From assembly GCA_023374025.1 (NCBI GenBank), contig SIJG01000023.1, positions 1,239,382-1,303,381 on the forward strand: 64,000 nt of DNA, read 5' to 3'. Positions 10,249 to 21,769 of the stretch are shown one piece after another. Within the stretch, counting starts at the first letter, position 1; each line of letters begins with the position of its first letter. The notes beneath the pieces were generated by a model. The model was not told the origin of the DNA. It did not search any database and worked only from the letters and a program-made list of their open reading frames with translations. The stretch comes from Heterodera schachtii. Lineage: Eukaryota > Nematoda > Chromadorea > Rhabditida > Heteroderidae. Both the position numbers and the translations under genes were made by a program.

Positions 10249-12783
10249 TCAGCTCTTGCTCCATTCCACCTTGATCTTGTCATCTTTCTGAAGTTGGTGG
10301 TTGAATAATGTGTTGGTGTGTTGGCAATTTTCAACTCATTCTCCGCCTGCCGCTCTCACTCACCTCGTCGTCCAGCGTAAATTGCTTCTTTTCAACCTGT
10401 GTGTACATATATGTGGCGAAATGTGATAGAAATATTTTTTTGAATTTCGAAATTTTAAAATCGGTCCGAAAACTATTATTTTTGGCAAAAAATTGGATAA
10501 TTTTTGTGGAATTCCATTAAAAATTAAATGGTAATTAATGGTGATAAGGATAGGTATCGGATTTTTTTCTAGGTAAATTCCATAGCCGGAGGCTCAAAAA
10601 TTTTCTGGATTTAGGCCTCCCAAAGAATTCCGAAAAATAATATCGATTTGGTAATTTGCAATCATTTCACTTATGGTTGAAAATTTCGAAATTTTTAGAA
10701 ATTTAACCCATTAAACTTTGCCCCTTAAAGATTTCTCCGCATTTTTTTTGAAAACCCTAAAATCACAGTAGCTCTCTTTCATATACTGCTGTGTGGGTAC
10801 TGTACCGTCTTCAGATTGTTTCGGAAGTCCAGCTTCTGTCCCTCCTTGGTCTTCAGCTTGGCGAACTGTTCAAAGGGTTCAAGGGGAGGGGATCAATTGA
10901 ACTATTTTGATCAGAACAACTCTGATCAGAAAGAGTGAGTGTGATCTGATCAGTTTTTGGATGTCCCACCTGTCCTTCAGTTTTGGACACTTTCTTCAGT
11001 GTTGGCTTCACACTTAAAATTTTGGGGCATTTTTAAGCTAGAAAAAGCGGATATACAGCGGACATACAATTTGCCGCGCAAATCGTTCACAGCGATCGTC
11101 AATTCGTTGATCTGTGCCGAAATTTGAGCGTCAAAAAGTGATCAAAAGTCGGGAGAGGATGATTCCCTAACCTCAAAGTCCTTTTGTCGCACCTTAAATT
11201 TACATTTTATTTTTGATTTTGTTATTTTTTGCGTTGACCTACCGTATAGCTCAGATCGTATTTCTCGGATTCCAACTAAAAAACAAATATTGTAAAATTT
11301 TGATTAATTCACAGTAATAAATTTGAATTGTTAATACGCATTAATTACGCTACCAAGACAGAGACATTGCTGATCAATCAGATCAAAAGATTTAAAAAAT
11401 ATTTGTTTGGGTGAGAAAATTTCAATTTTTTTGGTATTTGTCATTAATTTAAAATATTTTTTTAAATTTAATTATTGATATTTACATACATCCACAATAC
11501 GGTCGGCGAACTCTTTGCCGGTCCGTTGGAGATCAGCTAAAAGGCATGGAAAATGGGCATTTGATGGCATTTTGCACACAGCAAAAGTGCCAAGCAACAA
11601 ACGGCAAAGATTTTAGTTTACTTTTCTCATATAAAACATTTAATTCGTAATGGATATTAATTATCCCTCGAATATTGTAGATTATGCCCAATTTTATGGC
11701 ATTCTCTCCCTCTCCAGTCATTCTCCCGGCATTCTTACCGTCGCCACGTGAGTCCAATTCGGGCAATGGCACAATTCGCTTGCTGAGTACTTCTTGCCGT
11801 TCCTGCTCCTTCATCATCTGCTGCTTCTTCAGGTCTTCCGCTGCTTTCAGCATCAACAATTTCTGGAAACGGAATTTACATATTATATGGCTCCCTTTTT
11901 AACTATTTATCATCCATAAATTGCCAATTATCCGCCCCCGATTTTTAATTATCATAATTACGTTAGACCTCAGCCATCCTTTTTGCTTCTAGTTGACTCA
12001 TTACTTATAATAAATAATCCATAATGTTCAATAAATATTTGCAAAGGCTCATTATCCGCTTATCTCGTCATAATGGCCAATTATCCAATATCCCCCCCCC
12101 CCCTCTCTAACACTTCTTTGGCTTTGATTTATCATCCGATCACTATGCCCTTGGCTTTAACATTTAATATATCCTGACTACCTTTTTTGGCTCTCCATTA
12201 TCCGCTTATCCAATTGTATTTGTGAATTATATCCCTCATCCTTTTTTGGCTCTCATTTATCCACTTAGCTAATTATCACTTGCTAATTATCCTCTCCCAT
12301 TCATTTTGTCTTAATTAGTCCCCCCAAATTCGACTTACCCTCAGCTTCTTCTTTCGCTCGGGCGTCAGAAATCCTTTTTTGGCCTTCTTCATTCGGCCCG
12401 CTTCTTCCAATCTCTTGCGCACTTCTGCCTTCTTTCGCTCCCTCTCGTCATTCATGCGCTGTTGCTTAAATGATTTTAATAAAAAAATGCCAAAATATGA
12501 CAAATAAAATGCCAAAAACGACATTTGAATGCATTTTCCAGCATTTAAATGCCACAATACGGATAAATAAAATGCCAGAATACGACAAATTATGAATAGT
12601 GCAGCATTTGAATCGTTTTCCATCGCAAAATGCAAAATTTTACCAAATATTGAGAGTTTTAATTTCATATGTCAAATGCCGAAATCACCAAATTCCATCC
12701 CAAAATGCCGAATTTTCAAGTACCCTCTAACCCAGAAATGTATAATGATCACTCACCGCCTCACTTTCAGCGTCGCCGCCCAT
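10249..12783 (-). CDS. tni: Troponin I, short nematode isoform type
   Basis: Eleven exons join in phase to 196 aa: 12783-12757, 12458-12339, 11862-11739, 11536-11490, 11275-11243, 11192-11172, 11111-11068, 11012-10970, 10865-10806, 10396-10364, 10287-10249. Hallmarks are [17 protein letters not shown] then [15 protein letters not shown] (N-terminal helix binding troponin C/T), [39 protein letters not shown], and the inhibitory region [17 protein letters not shown] at about residues 136-151. The C-terminus is [16 protein letters not shown]. Troponin I holds the thin filament off at low calcium. The length lacks the long charged tail I recall for body-wall isoforms and is closer to the short pharyngeal type; that assignment is inference. 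Intron 1 contains a degenerate repeat. Confidence 0.93.
12480..12720. repeat. Short degenerate repeats in troponin I intron 1
   Basis: Several imperfect copies of a roughly 20-25 bp unit around AAAATGCCAAAATACGAC and CATTTGAATGC fill most of the first intron. No function visible. Confidence 0.4.
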
Positions 12784-13480
12784 TTTGAAAAATTGATTAA
12801 ATTGGCTTAAAACTAAAATAATTTAGGCTCACTAATCTTTTTTCTATGCTTATTAATTAGTCTCGTTAATCAATTTGCCAGCAATAAAATGCTTCAAAAA
12901 TTGATCGATTCGATTTTTAAGTTTTCCAAATTAAGAAACTGCGATTTCTCAGCGCGCCCACAGATTATGTAATTTGGTGCACTAACATTGGGAAGACAAA
13001 AAAAAAGGGGGGGGGGGGTGGCACAAAAAGAAAATGGAGAAAATGCTCAAAGACGACGACACACAAAATGAAAGGACAAGCCAAGGGGGAGGTGGAGGGG
13101 GAGGAAAAGCCGCCGGGATATGCTTTATCTGAATAAGAGGGCGGGAAGAATTTGGGAGGATTCATTTGTGTATACAAACAAAGGGGGGAATTGGAGAGGG
13201 GCGCGAGGGGGAGGGGAGGGGCGGAGATGAAGCCGCTTTGCGCATTTCGGGATCACCGGATCAGCCAGCCCTCACCATCCCATTTATCCCTCCGCTCACC
13301 GGCGGACGGGACGGGCGGATGTTTGCTTTTGGTTGGTGCTGGTGGGGGCCCACTGTGACACAGTCAAAGGGCGCTGGGGGAGATGGGATAAAGGAGGGGA
13401 TAAAGCCGCGAGTGATTAGCCGAGCAAAAGCGGCGGGAGAAAAAGCCGAGCAAACATTAGCCCACTGACATACACACACA
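12784..13480 (-). promoter_or_regulatory. Probable troponin I upstream region with G-tract
   Basis: Region immediately 5' of the troponin I start. It contains a run of 12 G (13007-13018), long purine-rich blocks (GGGGGAGGTGGAGGGGGAGG and similar, 13084-13230) and short GC-rich segments unusual for this AT-rich window. I assume it holds the promoter because of position; no specific factor site can be assigned. Confidence 0.35.
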
Positions 13481-13834
13481 CACATATGTACAACCAATGT
13501 TTCTGTTGTTTCCCAGCAGATCACCCAAAAATATCTGGTAACAAAACCGAAAAACTAGCTTTGAAACAAAATCGGGTGCGGATTTGTTTTAAAAAATTGG
13601 AAGATTTAAATAATTGAAATTTTTAAAAATAAATTTTAGCATATTCAAAATTCAAAAAAATGAAAAACAAAATTTACGTTTTAACATGAGCTCAACCTGA
13701 ACTTGGGTTTTCCTGGATTGGTGTCCAGGTGAAAAGCCAGAAATATATATGTTAAATATAAAGAAAAACAGGTCCAGGCGAGGCACGAATAAACCATAAT
13801 TTATTGGATAATATTTGCTATTATTGGTAATGAC

Positions 13835-14468
13835 TAGAGACCGCAAAAAAAGGCACCAAAAATCGTGAAAAAGGCACTATAAAAGGCACGAAAAAATTGA
13901 AAAAAAAGGCATGAAAAGGCACGAAAATCCCTGAAAAGGCATAAAAAAGGCATTTAAATTTTTTTTATTAAGGATTTTTAGGGAGCAAAAAACGTAAAAC
14001 TTAATCAAATAACTTATGGTCATTTAAACGATTATTAAATATTTTATAATGTTTTTAGAATAAGGAAAATTTTTAAAACTAAAATTTTTTATCAAGAAAA
14101 ATATGAAATTTTGGCGATCAATTTTTGAGAAAATTTTTTTAATTCTTAGGGGTGTTTTTTCTGAAAAATTTTCAATTCTTAGGGATGTATTTTCTGAAAA
14201 TTTTTTAAGTCATTTCTTAGGGGTGTATTTTCCTGAGTTTATTCCATTTTTAATGGAATTTTCCGGAAAAAACGCCAAAAAAGGCACCAAAAAGGCAAAA
14301 TGCCAAAAAAGGCATTTAAGGCACGAAAATCCCGAAAAAGGCAAAAAAAAAGGCATAATAAAAGTCAACATAGAAGCCTCAAACCAAGTGAAAATGTGTT
14401 ATTTATGCTTAATATATCGAAACTAGTGCGCAGAAAAAAAAGGCATTTGCCTCAAAATGCGGTCTCTA
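13835..14468. mobile_element. hAT-like non-autonomous element, TAGAGACC family
   Basis: 634 bp with terminal inverted repeats TAGAGACCGC and GCGGTCTCTA. Flanking 8-bp duplications are GTAATGAC and CTAATGAC (7 of 8 match). Subterminal AAAAAGGCAC/AAAAAGGCAT motifs are repeated at both ends. No transposase. A second copy is at 33464-34085 and an end fragment at about 16925-17180. Confidence 0.75.
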
Positions 14469-15327
14469 CTAATGACCAATTTTATTTCTATTTGTTAAAA
14501 ATTATTAAATATCATTAATTAGATAATTTAAGATGTCCTAATGAATTAAATGATTTTTTTGAAAATCCAGATCCAGGACAAACAAGGAACCCTGGTCGAG
14601 GTCCAAGTTTTTTCAACATTAATTTTAACTAAAAAAATGTTTTAAAAATATGAAAATCGAGAGTCCAATGCCGAAGTGCCAGCAGATAAATTTTAATATT
14701 CCCGGCGAAAAAAAAAATAAGGCTTTATCCCGTGAAGCAAACAAACAATGAAACAAATGTCCAAAAAAGTAAAGCAAAACAGACAGACAAATAAATTGTA
14801 CATAAAGCGTAAAAAAGAATAAAAGATAAAAAAAAATGGGGTCAACTCCGAGCACCAGACAAATCCGTACCGGCAGAATCAAGCATTTCATAAGACAATT
14901 TTTGGTCGATTCTTAGGGGGTCTATTTTCCGTTTTTATTGCATTTTTGTTAACTAATTTTCCAAAAAATGTCGAAATAATGAAAAAATATTGACAAAACG
15001 CCAACATAGTGATTTTTTGGAAATTCTAAGCAAAAAAAAAAAAATTCGGATTCTCCCCCCCCCCCTTCCTAGGTATGTAGCAGGGGTGGGACAACTCTCA
15101 CCTCTCGTCTCTCGCCTCTCGCCAACTCTCGCCATTTTTGGTACTCTCGCCTCTCGTCTCTCGCCTCTCGTTTTTTGGGACGAGAGGCGAGAGTTGAAAA
15201 TACACCCCTAAAGATTGAACTTTTGAGCAGTCAGAAAAATTTTCAAATTTACACGAAAAAAAAAAATCATAAATCCCTTTCTCTCCTTCCTTAATATCTT
15301 TTCTATTTTTGGGTAGCTCCAATTCAA

Positions 15328-15400
15328 ATATGGTCTGGTGGCTAAACCTTCTGCCTTTCATTATTTTTCTCTTGTGTTCAATTCCCCAACGGAACATAAA
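15328..15400 (+). repeat. tRNA-like (possible SINE) segment inside the hAT-like element
   Basis: GGTCTGGTGGCTAAACC resembles a tRNA A-box region, and TGTGTTCAATTCCCC, about 40 bp downstream, resembles a B box (GGTTCGANTCC). Stem pairing of a real tRNA was not found, so this is at best a tRNA-derived SINE or a decayed tRNA. Confidence 0.3.
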
Positions 15401-15572
15401 TTTTTTAATATTTTTTTACATTATTTCAATTGAAATTTAATTAATAAAAAATATTCGACTTAAAATTATTGTTTTTTCTATTTTTAACAGCCAAAACCCG
15501 CAAATTTAACCAAAACTTTGATCATTTTTTGACAAAATGTTAACAAATCTCACTCAAAATTTCAAAATTTTT

Positions 15573-15778
15573 CCGGCGGCGCCTATCGGCACCGCCGGAC
15601 TCCGCACCCGCCCACAATGTTCCAAAAAAGTTTTTTTGAAAAAACTGCGCCACAAAAAAAGCGATTTAAAAACAAAAAATTTAAAAAACAAGTTTTGGTC
15701 ATTTTTTGAATAAAATCTGTTAACAAATCCGAAGTCAATTTTGAAAATTTTTTCGACGGCGCCTACCGGCACCGTCCG
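15573..15778. repeat. Two tandem copies of the GGCGGCGCC hairpin repeat
   Basis: Hairpin cores at 15573-15598 and 15752-15778, about 180 bp apart. Each pairs an arm GGCGGCGCC (or GACGGCGCC) with GGCACCGCC (or GGCACCGTC) around a TATC/TACC loop. Flanking sequence is also shared: TGTTAACAAAT upstream, and TTTTTTGAAAAA with GCGCC downstream of the first copy. Other copies are listed in the findings. Confidence 0.7.
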
Positions 15779-16376
15779 GTCCCAACTGTCCCCGAAGTTT
15801 TAAAAAACGCAAAGCAAAAAAAAGGTGGTTTGAATGGCAAAAAAATGGACAAATAATAAAGTTTGTTTGTAAAATAAAAATATTTCATGAAAATATTTAT
15901 TTTATTTTCATGAAAAAATTTTAAAGATTTTTTTTTGGATTTTACAGGACATGGACTCGGTTTAAAAGTTAGGGCCCTGACCCGGCTTTTCTGGACCAGG
16001 CAGACCCGGTATTTGCCCAAATACCCGGGCCCGTAACCCTAATTATATACGATTTTGAAGTTTTAAAATTAAAAAATAAGGCTACTGAAAAAAATGAAAA
16101 ACTCTCGCCTCTCGTCCTCTCGCCTCTCGCCAACTCTCGTGTTTTTGGGGACTCTCGCCTCTCGTCAAACTCTCGCTCTCGTCTTTTTGGGGACTCTCGC
16201 CTCTCGCCAAACTCTCGCTCTCGTCTTTTCTGAGACAAGTCACACCCCTGGTATGTAGGTATGTACCTTTCCTTTTCAAAAATGGTTACGTGCCCTGCTG
16301 GTACGGATGTAGGCGGTACGAAACTGACTGATAAATCGAGAAAAATGAAGGAAATTCCCCCGGTGGATTTCGACAC

Positions 16377-16445
16377 CAGGGATGGCACGGAATTCCGATT
16401 TCCAACTTCCGACGACATTTTTGGGGCCTCGGAATGCCATCTCTG
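16377..16445. mobile_element. Short MITE, CAGGGATGGC family
   Basis: 69 bp bounded by CAGGGATGGCACGGAATTCC and the inverse GGAATGCCATCTCTG. ATTTCGAC stands just outside the right end and, two bases away, outside the left end. A longer copy at 23636-23772 has the same ends and a perfect 8-bp duplication. Confidence 0.65.
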
Positions 16446-16543
16446 ATTTCGACCACCTGCTGCTGTCCAAAATCCATTCTCTGATCATGAATATTAAAAA
16501 CACTCAATCTCTCTCTATATCCATCTTTCTAATCCCACAACGC

Positions 16544-16896
16544 TTAGCATAATGACGAATGTTTGGTGCCGCCGCTGTTTGACGCCCCCGAAGTGCAGCC
16601 GTCCAAAAGCAATAAGCCCAAATATATTATGATAATAATTATCCCAATTACTAAGACAATTAGCACGATCATCAGCAGGATCAAGCCAATACATTTCAAC
16701 CAGCTCCGCGTTCCGCGAGCAGTGCGACGGTGGTGGTGGCTGACGACGGTCGCTTCTTCCTGCACTGCTCCGTCTCTGTCTCCGTGTGCTGTTGAGGTGG
16801 TGGTGCCTTCTGCTTCCGCTTCTTCTGCTCCAGCGTCTCCGTCCGCGTGTCGTCCGCTTCCGCGCTTACGGCGCCGCCGCCTCTTTTGTTGTGGCC
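16544..16896 (-). CDS. Single-pass membrane protein, first exon not identified (module copy A)
   Basis: Main exon 16896-16544. It starts in the same phase as the exon of the relative at 22585 and opens with an Arg-rich stretch (KRRRRRKRGSGR). An acidic Thr/Ala linker follows, then SWLKCIGLILL and a long Ile/Leu/Val transmembrane helix, and a short tail with two Cys. No start codon or first exon could be placed, because a MITE fragment begins about 30 bp upstream (16925); the gene may be non-functional. Function unknown. It lies just downstream of the secreted-protein gene at 17396 in the same orientation, as in module copy B. Confidence 0.5.
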
Positions 16897-16924
16897 CTGC
16901 GGGAGTTGAAATGCATTATTAAAA

Positions 16925-17180
16925 AGAGACCGACTAAAAAGGCACCAAAAATCGCAAAAAAGGCACTATAATATGGCACCAAAAAATTAAAAAAAATGAG
17001 CATGAAAAGGCACAAAAATCTCGAAAAAGGCATTTACCTAATATGTTTATTAATGATTTTTAGGGAGCAGAAATACACGTAAAATTTAATCAAAAAAAAA
17101 AAAAAACTTAATCATTTAAATGATTATTAAATATTTTATAATTTTATAAGAAAAATTTTTAAACCCTTTTTTTTGAATTC
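16925..17180. mobile_element. Fragment of the TAGAGACC hAT-like element
   Basis: AGAGACCGACTAAAAAGGCAC and following GGCAC/GGCAT motifs match the left end of the 13835 element. The right half is missing and a foldback-core sequence follows at 17210-17310. Confidence 0.6.
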
Positions 17181-17395
17181 TTCTGGCAATAACTTTTTGG
17201 AAACTCTACAAAATTTTTCGAAATTTTGCACGCTAATAGGGAACACTTAGAGCTATCGAATGATGCCCCAAGAATGTTGTATTTGGTCGTCGTTTCAATG
17301 AAAAGTTATAAAGCGTCAAACTCCATCACACGCAAATGACCCAATCCGTTTATATTTTCCTTCGTCCATTATAAAATTAATTGCTTCTTCATTAA

Positions 17396-19450
17396 TTAAT
17401 TACCCTCATTAATCTGGAGAAACAATCGATTGTAAGCAGTCTTGAAGAAGCGCACATTGTCTCTCAGCCATTTTTCATATTTGTTTTGTCTATCTTTTTT
17501 GCCACTTTGTTCCTTTTTGTGATGCTTTTTGCCAGCAAAAAAATCGGAATGAATGCTCATTTTTAAAAACACATTCAGTGCCGAAAAGCCGCGCATTGCC
17601 AGTCGCCAATTAGATACGCCATTGTAAGTCTTAACTTGGTGCCATTCAATGCCCAAATGTTGTGCCATCCGATTGAACACTTGTTTCGAAATGCATTTGA
17701 TCCCCGCATTGGACGGAATGCCGTCAACAGTTTGTAATTGGCTTAAATATCCCATCAGTTGACCAATAATGCTCATTTTGTCTCCAATTGGAGAAAGCTG
17801 GTTTTTCCATGATTCTTCATCATTGTTGCCCAATTTGTCCACCATTTCTTGCACATTTATTCGGTCCAAAAATGTTTGCACCAATTTTTCTGCTTTGGCA
17901 TTTTTTAGCGCTCTGTTGGCAGACTCTCCGAACTCCTCCAACAGTTGTTCACATTCTGTGGTCCCACCCAAATTGGCATCAACCAACACAAGTGCCTGCT
18001 CACTGTTCACGCTATGTTCAATTGTTGGGTCTTCAATTTTTACATTACTACGGTGCCATATCTTTTCCACATGTTCAATGTCGGCAATCAGTTGTTGTTG
18101 CAATTCATTTTTGGCATTTTCCACTTTGGCATTTTGTCGCTTCTTCTCTTTGGCATTTTCTATTTTGGCACTTTGTCCCTTATTCTCTTTGTCACTGTGT
18201 CCCTTCTTCTCTTTGGCATTTTGTCCCTTCTTCTCTTTGGCATTTTGTCCCTTTTCTTGGGCATTTTCCACTTTGGCATTTTGTTTCTCTTCCTCTGTGG
18301 TGGTAATTATCAATTTTTCCTTCAAAGCAATTAAAGCTGCGTAATCGTCCACCGAAAATTCTTTTTTGGAGCTTTTGAAGAAAAATTTACGCAATGTTTG
18401 GGTGGTCACTTCGGCAATGGCAATGTCCTTCGACTGATTGAACAATTCTTTCTCCATCATTTCGTCAGCTGTATTGGAATTCTAAACAAACTTTGCTAAT
18501 TCGACTAATTAAAAAATTGTTAGGGTAATGGTCTTATTTTACAAAAATTCTAAGTATTGAGGACAGTTAAAGCGCTTTAAAAACAGAGGCATAATGATCC
18601 ATGTGTATATATATATATATGAGAAGGGCGAATGGGACGGCGTGGTAGCTTAGTAGAGCCGGGATAACTGGGATCGGAGGGATCCCGACTCAGGACCAAG
18701 ATGAATTTCCGGTCCCAATAATCCCGATGAACTTCAAAAGTCTCAAGAATGGATCCCGAGTCTGGGATCTCGAATTAAATCCCATGAGATCCCAGAAAAT
18801 CCGACGGAATCCCGTCCTGTCCGGCGGTCTGTATAGCTCATACGTGAGAAGCCGATCGCTACACCAGCATAGTCGAGAGTATAATTTTTTTGACAATTTT
18901 ATTTTTCAAAAAAATGATTTAATAGGTTTTTTATGTGCAATTAATTCGCTTAATCCGTAAATCTGGGGTCCTATTAGTCACCTTCGCAACTGATTGTTGG
19001 AATTCATTCGTAATTTCAGTGAGTTTTTCGGTTAATTCAAACAAATTATATGGCAATGGTGGTTGATGAGCATAGAGCAACACTAAATATGTATAAATCA
19101 CAAAAAAAAATTATTTATTCGGCGTCAAATTTTTTCAAAATCGGAATATCAAAGCCTCACATGGACGGTAAAAATAAAAAAATCGCCAAAAAATCTTTTG
19201 GCGTAATTTGTTACTTTGTTTTTAATTTGAATGCATTGGCGTTTTGTTTATTACGCCAATGATTTTTTTTGGCAATTTTTTCCTTTTTTACCGTTCAGGC
19301 TCGGAACTTTTTTCCAGAGGTAGTTTAAAGAAATTTGGAAAATTTGGTTTTATTTTTTTGAATTTATCATTTATTAATTTTTCGTAATTTAATTTTTCAA
19401 AACTTACCAATGAAAGCAAAGCAAAGCAATAAAATGACCATTTTGTGCAT
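17396..19450 (-). CDS. Predicted secreted lysine-rich repeat protein (module copy A)
   Basis: Three exons join in phase (19450-19408, 19082-18982, 18481-17396) for 409 aa. Exon 1 encodes a hydrophobic start (MHKMVILLLCFAF) continuing into exon 2 (VLLYAHQ), a typical signal peptide with cleavage likely after Ala near residue 19. About residues 113-172 are low-complexity repeats of NAKEKKGQ type, hydrophilic and probably helical or disordered. The last 100 residues, best conserved with copy B, contain QVFNRMAQHLGIEWHQV, NWRLAMRGFSALN and RFFKTAYNRLFLQI. I do not recognise the family. A parasite secretory protein is a reasonable guess but untested. Intron 2 carries a tRNA-derived SINE-like insertion. 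Confidence 0.75.
18632..18890. repeat. SINE-like element with tRNA-like motifs at both ends
   Basis: On the + strand GGTAGCTTAGTAGAGC resembles a tRNA A box, with GGATCCCGACTC downstream. On the - strand GGTGTAGCGATCGGCTTCTC resembles an A box, with GACGGGATTCC about 50 bp on. The body is rich in GGGATCCCG-like repeats, and the element sits inside intron 2 of the secreted-protein gene. Dimeric or inverted SINE is a guess; no poly-A tail or flanking duplication was identified. Confidence 0.35.
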
Positions 19451-19739
19451 CAAATTTTCTGAAAATGAATAGTAATTAGTCACCCATTTGTCGGATCATG
19501 TTTCATTAAAGGCGTCATAATTGGATAATTAATTATGTAAAAAATAGACCGACTATTTTTCATCAGACCCAAAAAATGAATTTTTGATAATTTTTTATTT
19601 TCATTTTTATTGTAAAAGCATATTGAGACGGAACTTGCCTTCTTGGGACGGAAGTGATCAATGCTGTTGTTAAACGATTGTTTACGTCTAAAAATTTTCA
19701 ATTTTAAGGAAAATTTTTGAAGAAAGGAAAAGCCAGCGA

Positions 19740-20075
19740 AAAAATGATCACTGCTTGATAAGATGGGCCTTTTATGGGGCAGAAATGTCCTGATTTTGTC
19801 AGATTCATCCTGGATTTAAGAAAGGAAATCTCAGAGATTAGCATGTCCTGGTTTTGTAAGATTAGTCCTGATTTGGAAAAATGAAATCTGAAAAATTAAT
19901 ATGTCCTGGTTTTGTCAGATTCGCCCTGATTTGGATAAAGTAAATCTGATGAGAGATTAAGTTTTTTTTTTAAATTTTTTTATGTCCTGATTTGTCAGAT
20001 TCGTCCTGATTTGGATAAAGGAAATCTGATGAGAGATTAATATTTCCTGATTTGTCAGATTCGTCCTGAAAATGA
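19740..20075 (-). repeat. About 58-bp tandem repeat upstream of the secreted-protein gene (copy A)
   Basis: Four to five imperfect units of TGTCCTGATTTTGTCAGATT...GGAAATCTGATGAGAGATTA type, just after CCAGCGAAAAAATGATCA and CCTTTTATGGGGCAGAAATG. The same block, with fewer units, lies upstream of copy B (25640-25870). Its retention in both copies suggests it was duplicated with, and may include, the promoter. Confidence 0.5.
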
Positions 20076-21765
20076 GGAGGGTAGTGCCGTGCCGTGCAAT
20101 GCCATCATTGAATGTCAATGCCATGCCAAATTATCCTATGGTTTCTTTTTATTTGCCAAATTTCCATGCATTAACATTTTGCTGTCATAAGATTAAGCTC
20201 ACGCTTAATTTTCATTTGCACTTTCTTAAATAATTTTTCTTTTTCTAAAATTATCGAAAATTAACATAAATTTATGCCAATTTGTCAGGGATTTACTTAT
20301 TTAAGTTTGACAAAACAACAATTTCAGAATCAAATTTTAAATTTCGATATCTTCGATAGCCCTAATTTGTAAGTGTTTTCTATTAATCAAAAGAAAATGC
20401 AAAAAATTATCAGTAAAAGGTACAATTTATGTTTTTGTCACATTTAATTCCGGAAACCACATTATCAGTTTATATAAAATCCGGAAAAAATTATCAGTAA
20501 AATAATAAAATTGGAAATATAATTTTTATGTTTTTGTCACTTTTGATTGAGAAAAAATATTATCAGTAAAATTACAATAGGAAATGAATTTTATCTGAAT
20601 CCGCAAAATTAGCAGTAAAAGATACAATGGAAATATAATTTTTATGTTTTTATTTTCACATTTGAATCCGGAAAAACTCGGAAAAAAATTATCATTAAAC
20701 GATACAATTGGAAGTAATTTTTAGGTTTTTTTTTCCACATATGATTCCGTAAAAACATTATTAGTTTATATAATCCGGTAAAATTGTAAATGTATTTTTT
20801 ATGTTTTTGTCACTCTTTTCTTTTCTTTAATTTAAAGCTGTTTATGCTATTGAAAATGGAAAATTTAAATTTAAAACCGGGCTTAGCAAAGGCGCAAATA
20901 AGCGGTGGAAATTTGGGCACCATTGGAAGGGATTTCAAAAAATAAATAAATATATTAGTATAAAAATGCTACAAAATAATTAAAAATATATTAAATTTTA
21001 AACAAGTTCAAAATGTAAGGTTTAATTAATTGTCCATTCAGTTAACCATATTTATTCTGCTGGACTCATACATAATAATTTTTTATGGATTCCCAAACCG
21101 AGATTTCAAAAAAAAAAAATTTTTTTTTTCTAGGATAAACTTGTTTTAAGGATTTTTAGGGTAGGGACAACCGATTATTGCATCTCTTTTGGCACAATCG
21201 AACCGGGGCTCGAACAAAAAGCCAAAAATTTCGATTTTTTGCAATTTTCATATATAAATAAGCTGGCGCGCCGAAATGACCACGCTGAAACGATACAGAG
21301 CCCAACCTCGCACAGGCTCGCATCATTTTTTTCGAAAACATCTCCGTCACCGATCATCATTCTAAAAATAATTCGGCAAAATGCCTAGCTCTCCAAATGA
21401 AGCCGCGCGATGCCTCGATGCTTTTTATTCCGCCATTTACACACCCCCACATTTTTTTCCACTAATTTGATTCAAAGATTCAACAAAAAAAATTGGCAAT
21501 GACTATTGACACGGATATAAACACTCATTGTTTTTAAGCATTTTATTTTTCCAACAATAATATTAATAATTTACGGGGTTTTTTTGGTTGCTTATTAGCA
21601 CGAGTATATCATCCATTAGACTATTTCAGTGTCTTGAACTCGAACTCGAACAAAGGTCGAAAATTTCAAAAATATTTTGTTTATATTCAGCAATTAGAAC
21701 CATGGAAATTTTGGCTCGTTGGTTAACTTAGGTTCGGAAATCGGAACGACAAATAAGGTACATGC
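20076..21765. other. AT-rich intergenic region with a degenerate repeat
   Basis: 20398-20815 holds four or five diverged units of about 100 bp sharing ATTATCAGTAAAA, GATACAATTGGAAATA and TTTTTATGTTTTTGTCAC. The remainder is AT-rich with no credible gene. Short CGAACAAAAAGCC and CGAACAAAGGTCG motifs at 21209 and 21649 match one foldback family. Confidence 0.45.
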
Positions 21766-21769
21766 ATTA

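Larger units (their letters stand above)
15081..16250. mobile_element. hAT-like non-autonomous element, CAGGGGTG family
   Basis: 1,170 bp with ends CAGGGGTGGGACAACTC and the inverse of CAGGGGTGTGACTTGTC. It is flanked by a perfect 8-bp duplication GTATGTAG (15073-15080 and 16251-16258). Subterminal tandem CTCTCGCCTCTCGTC motifs lie at both ends. The interior carries two hairpin repeats (15573 and 15752) and a tRNA-like segment (about 15330-15400). Eight-bp duplications and CAGGG termini are typical of hAT elements. No transposase frame. Confidence 0.8.

Noticed and set aside
14990..15397. Frames rich in RREARDER/SRLSP repeats
   Set aside because: They come from the CTCTCGCC subterminal repeats of the hAT-like element.
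17769..18344. Long + strand hydrophobic frames (191 and 172 codons)
   Set aside because: Antisense of the lysine-rich repeat exon; Lys codons read backwards as Phe/Leu give false membrane proteins.
18632..18890. A genuine tRNA gene
   Set aside because: A- and B-box-like words are present, but I could not fold acceptor, D, anticodon and T stems.
20098..20131. Three ATGCCA motifs upstream of a secreted-protein gene, like the dorsal-gland motif described in cyst nematodes
   Set aside because: AAATGCCA is very common throughout this window, including in introns and repeats, so the cluster has little weight without statistics.
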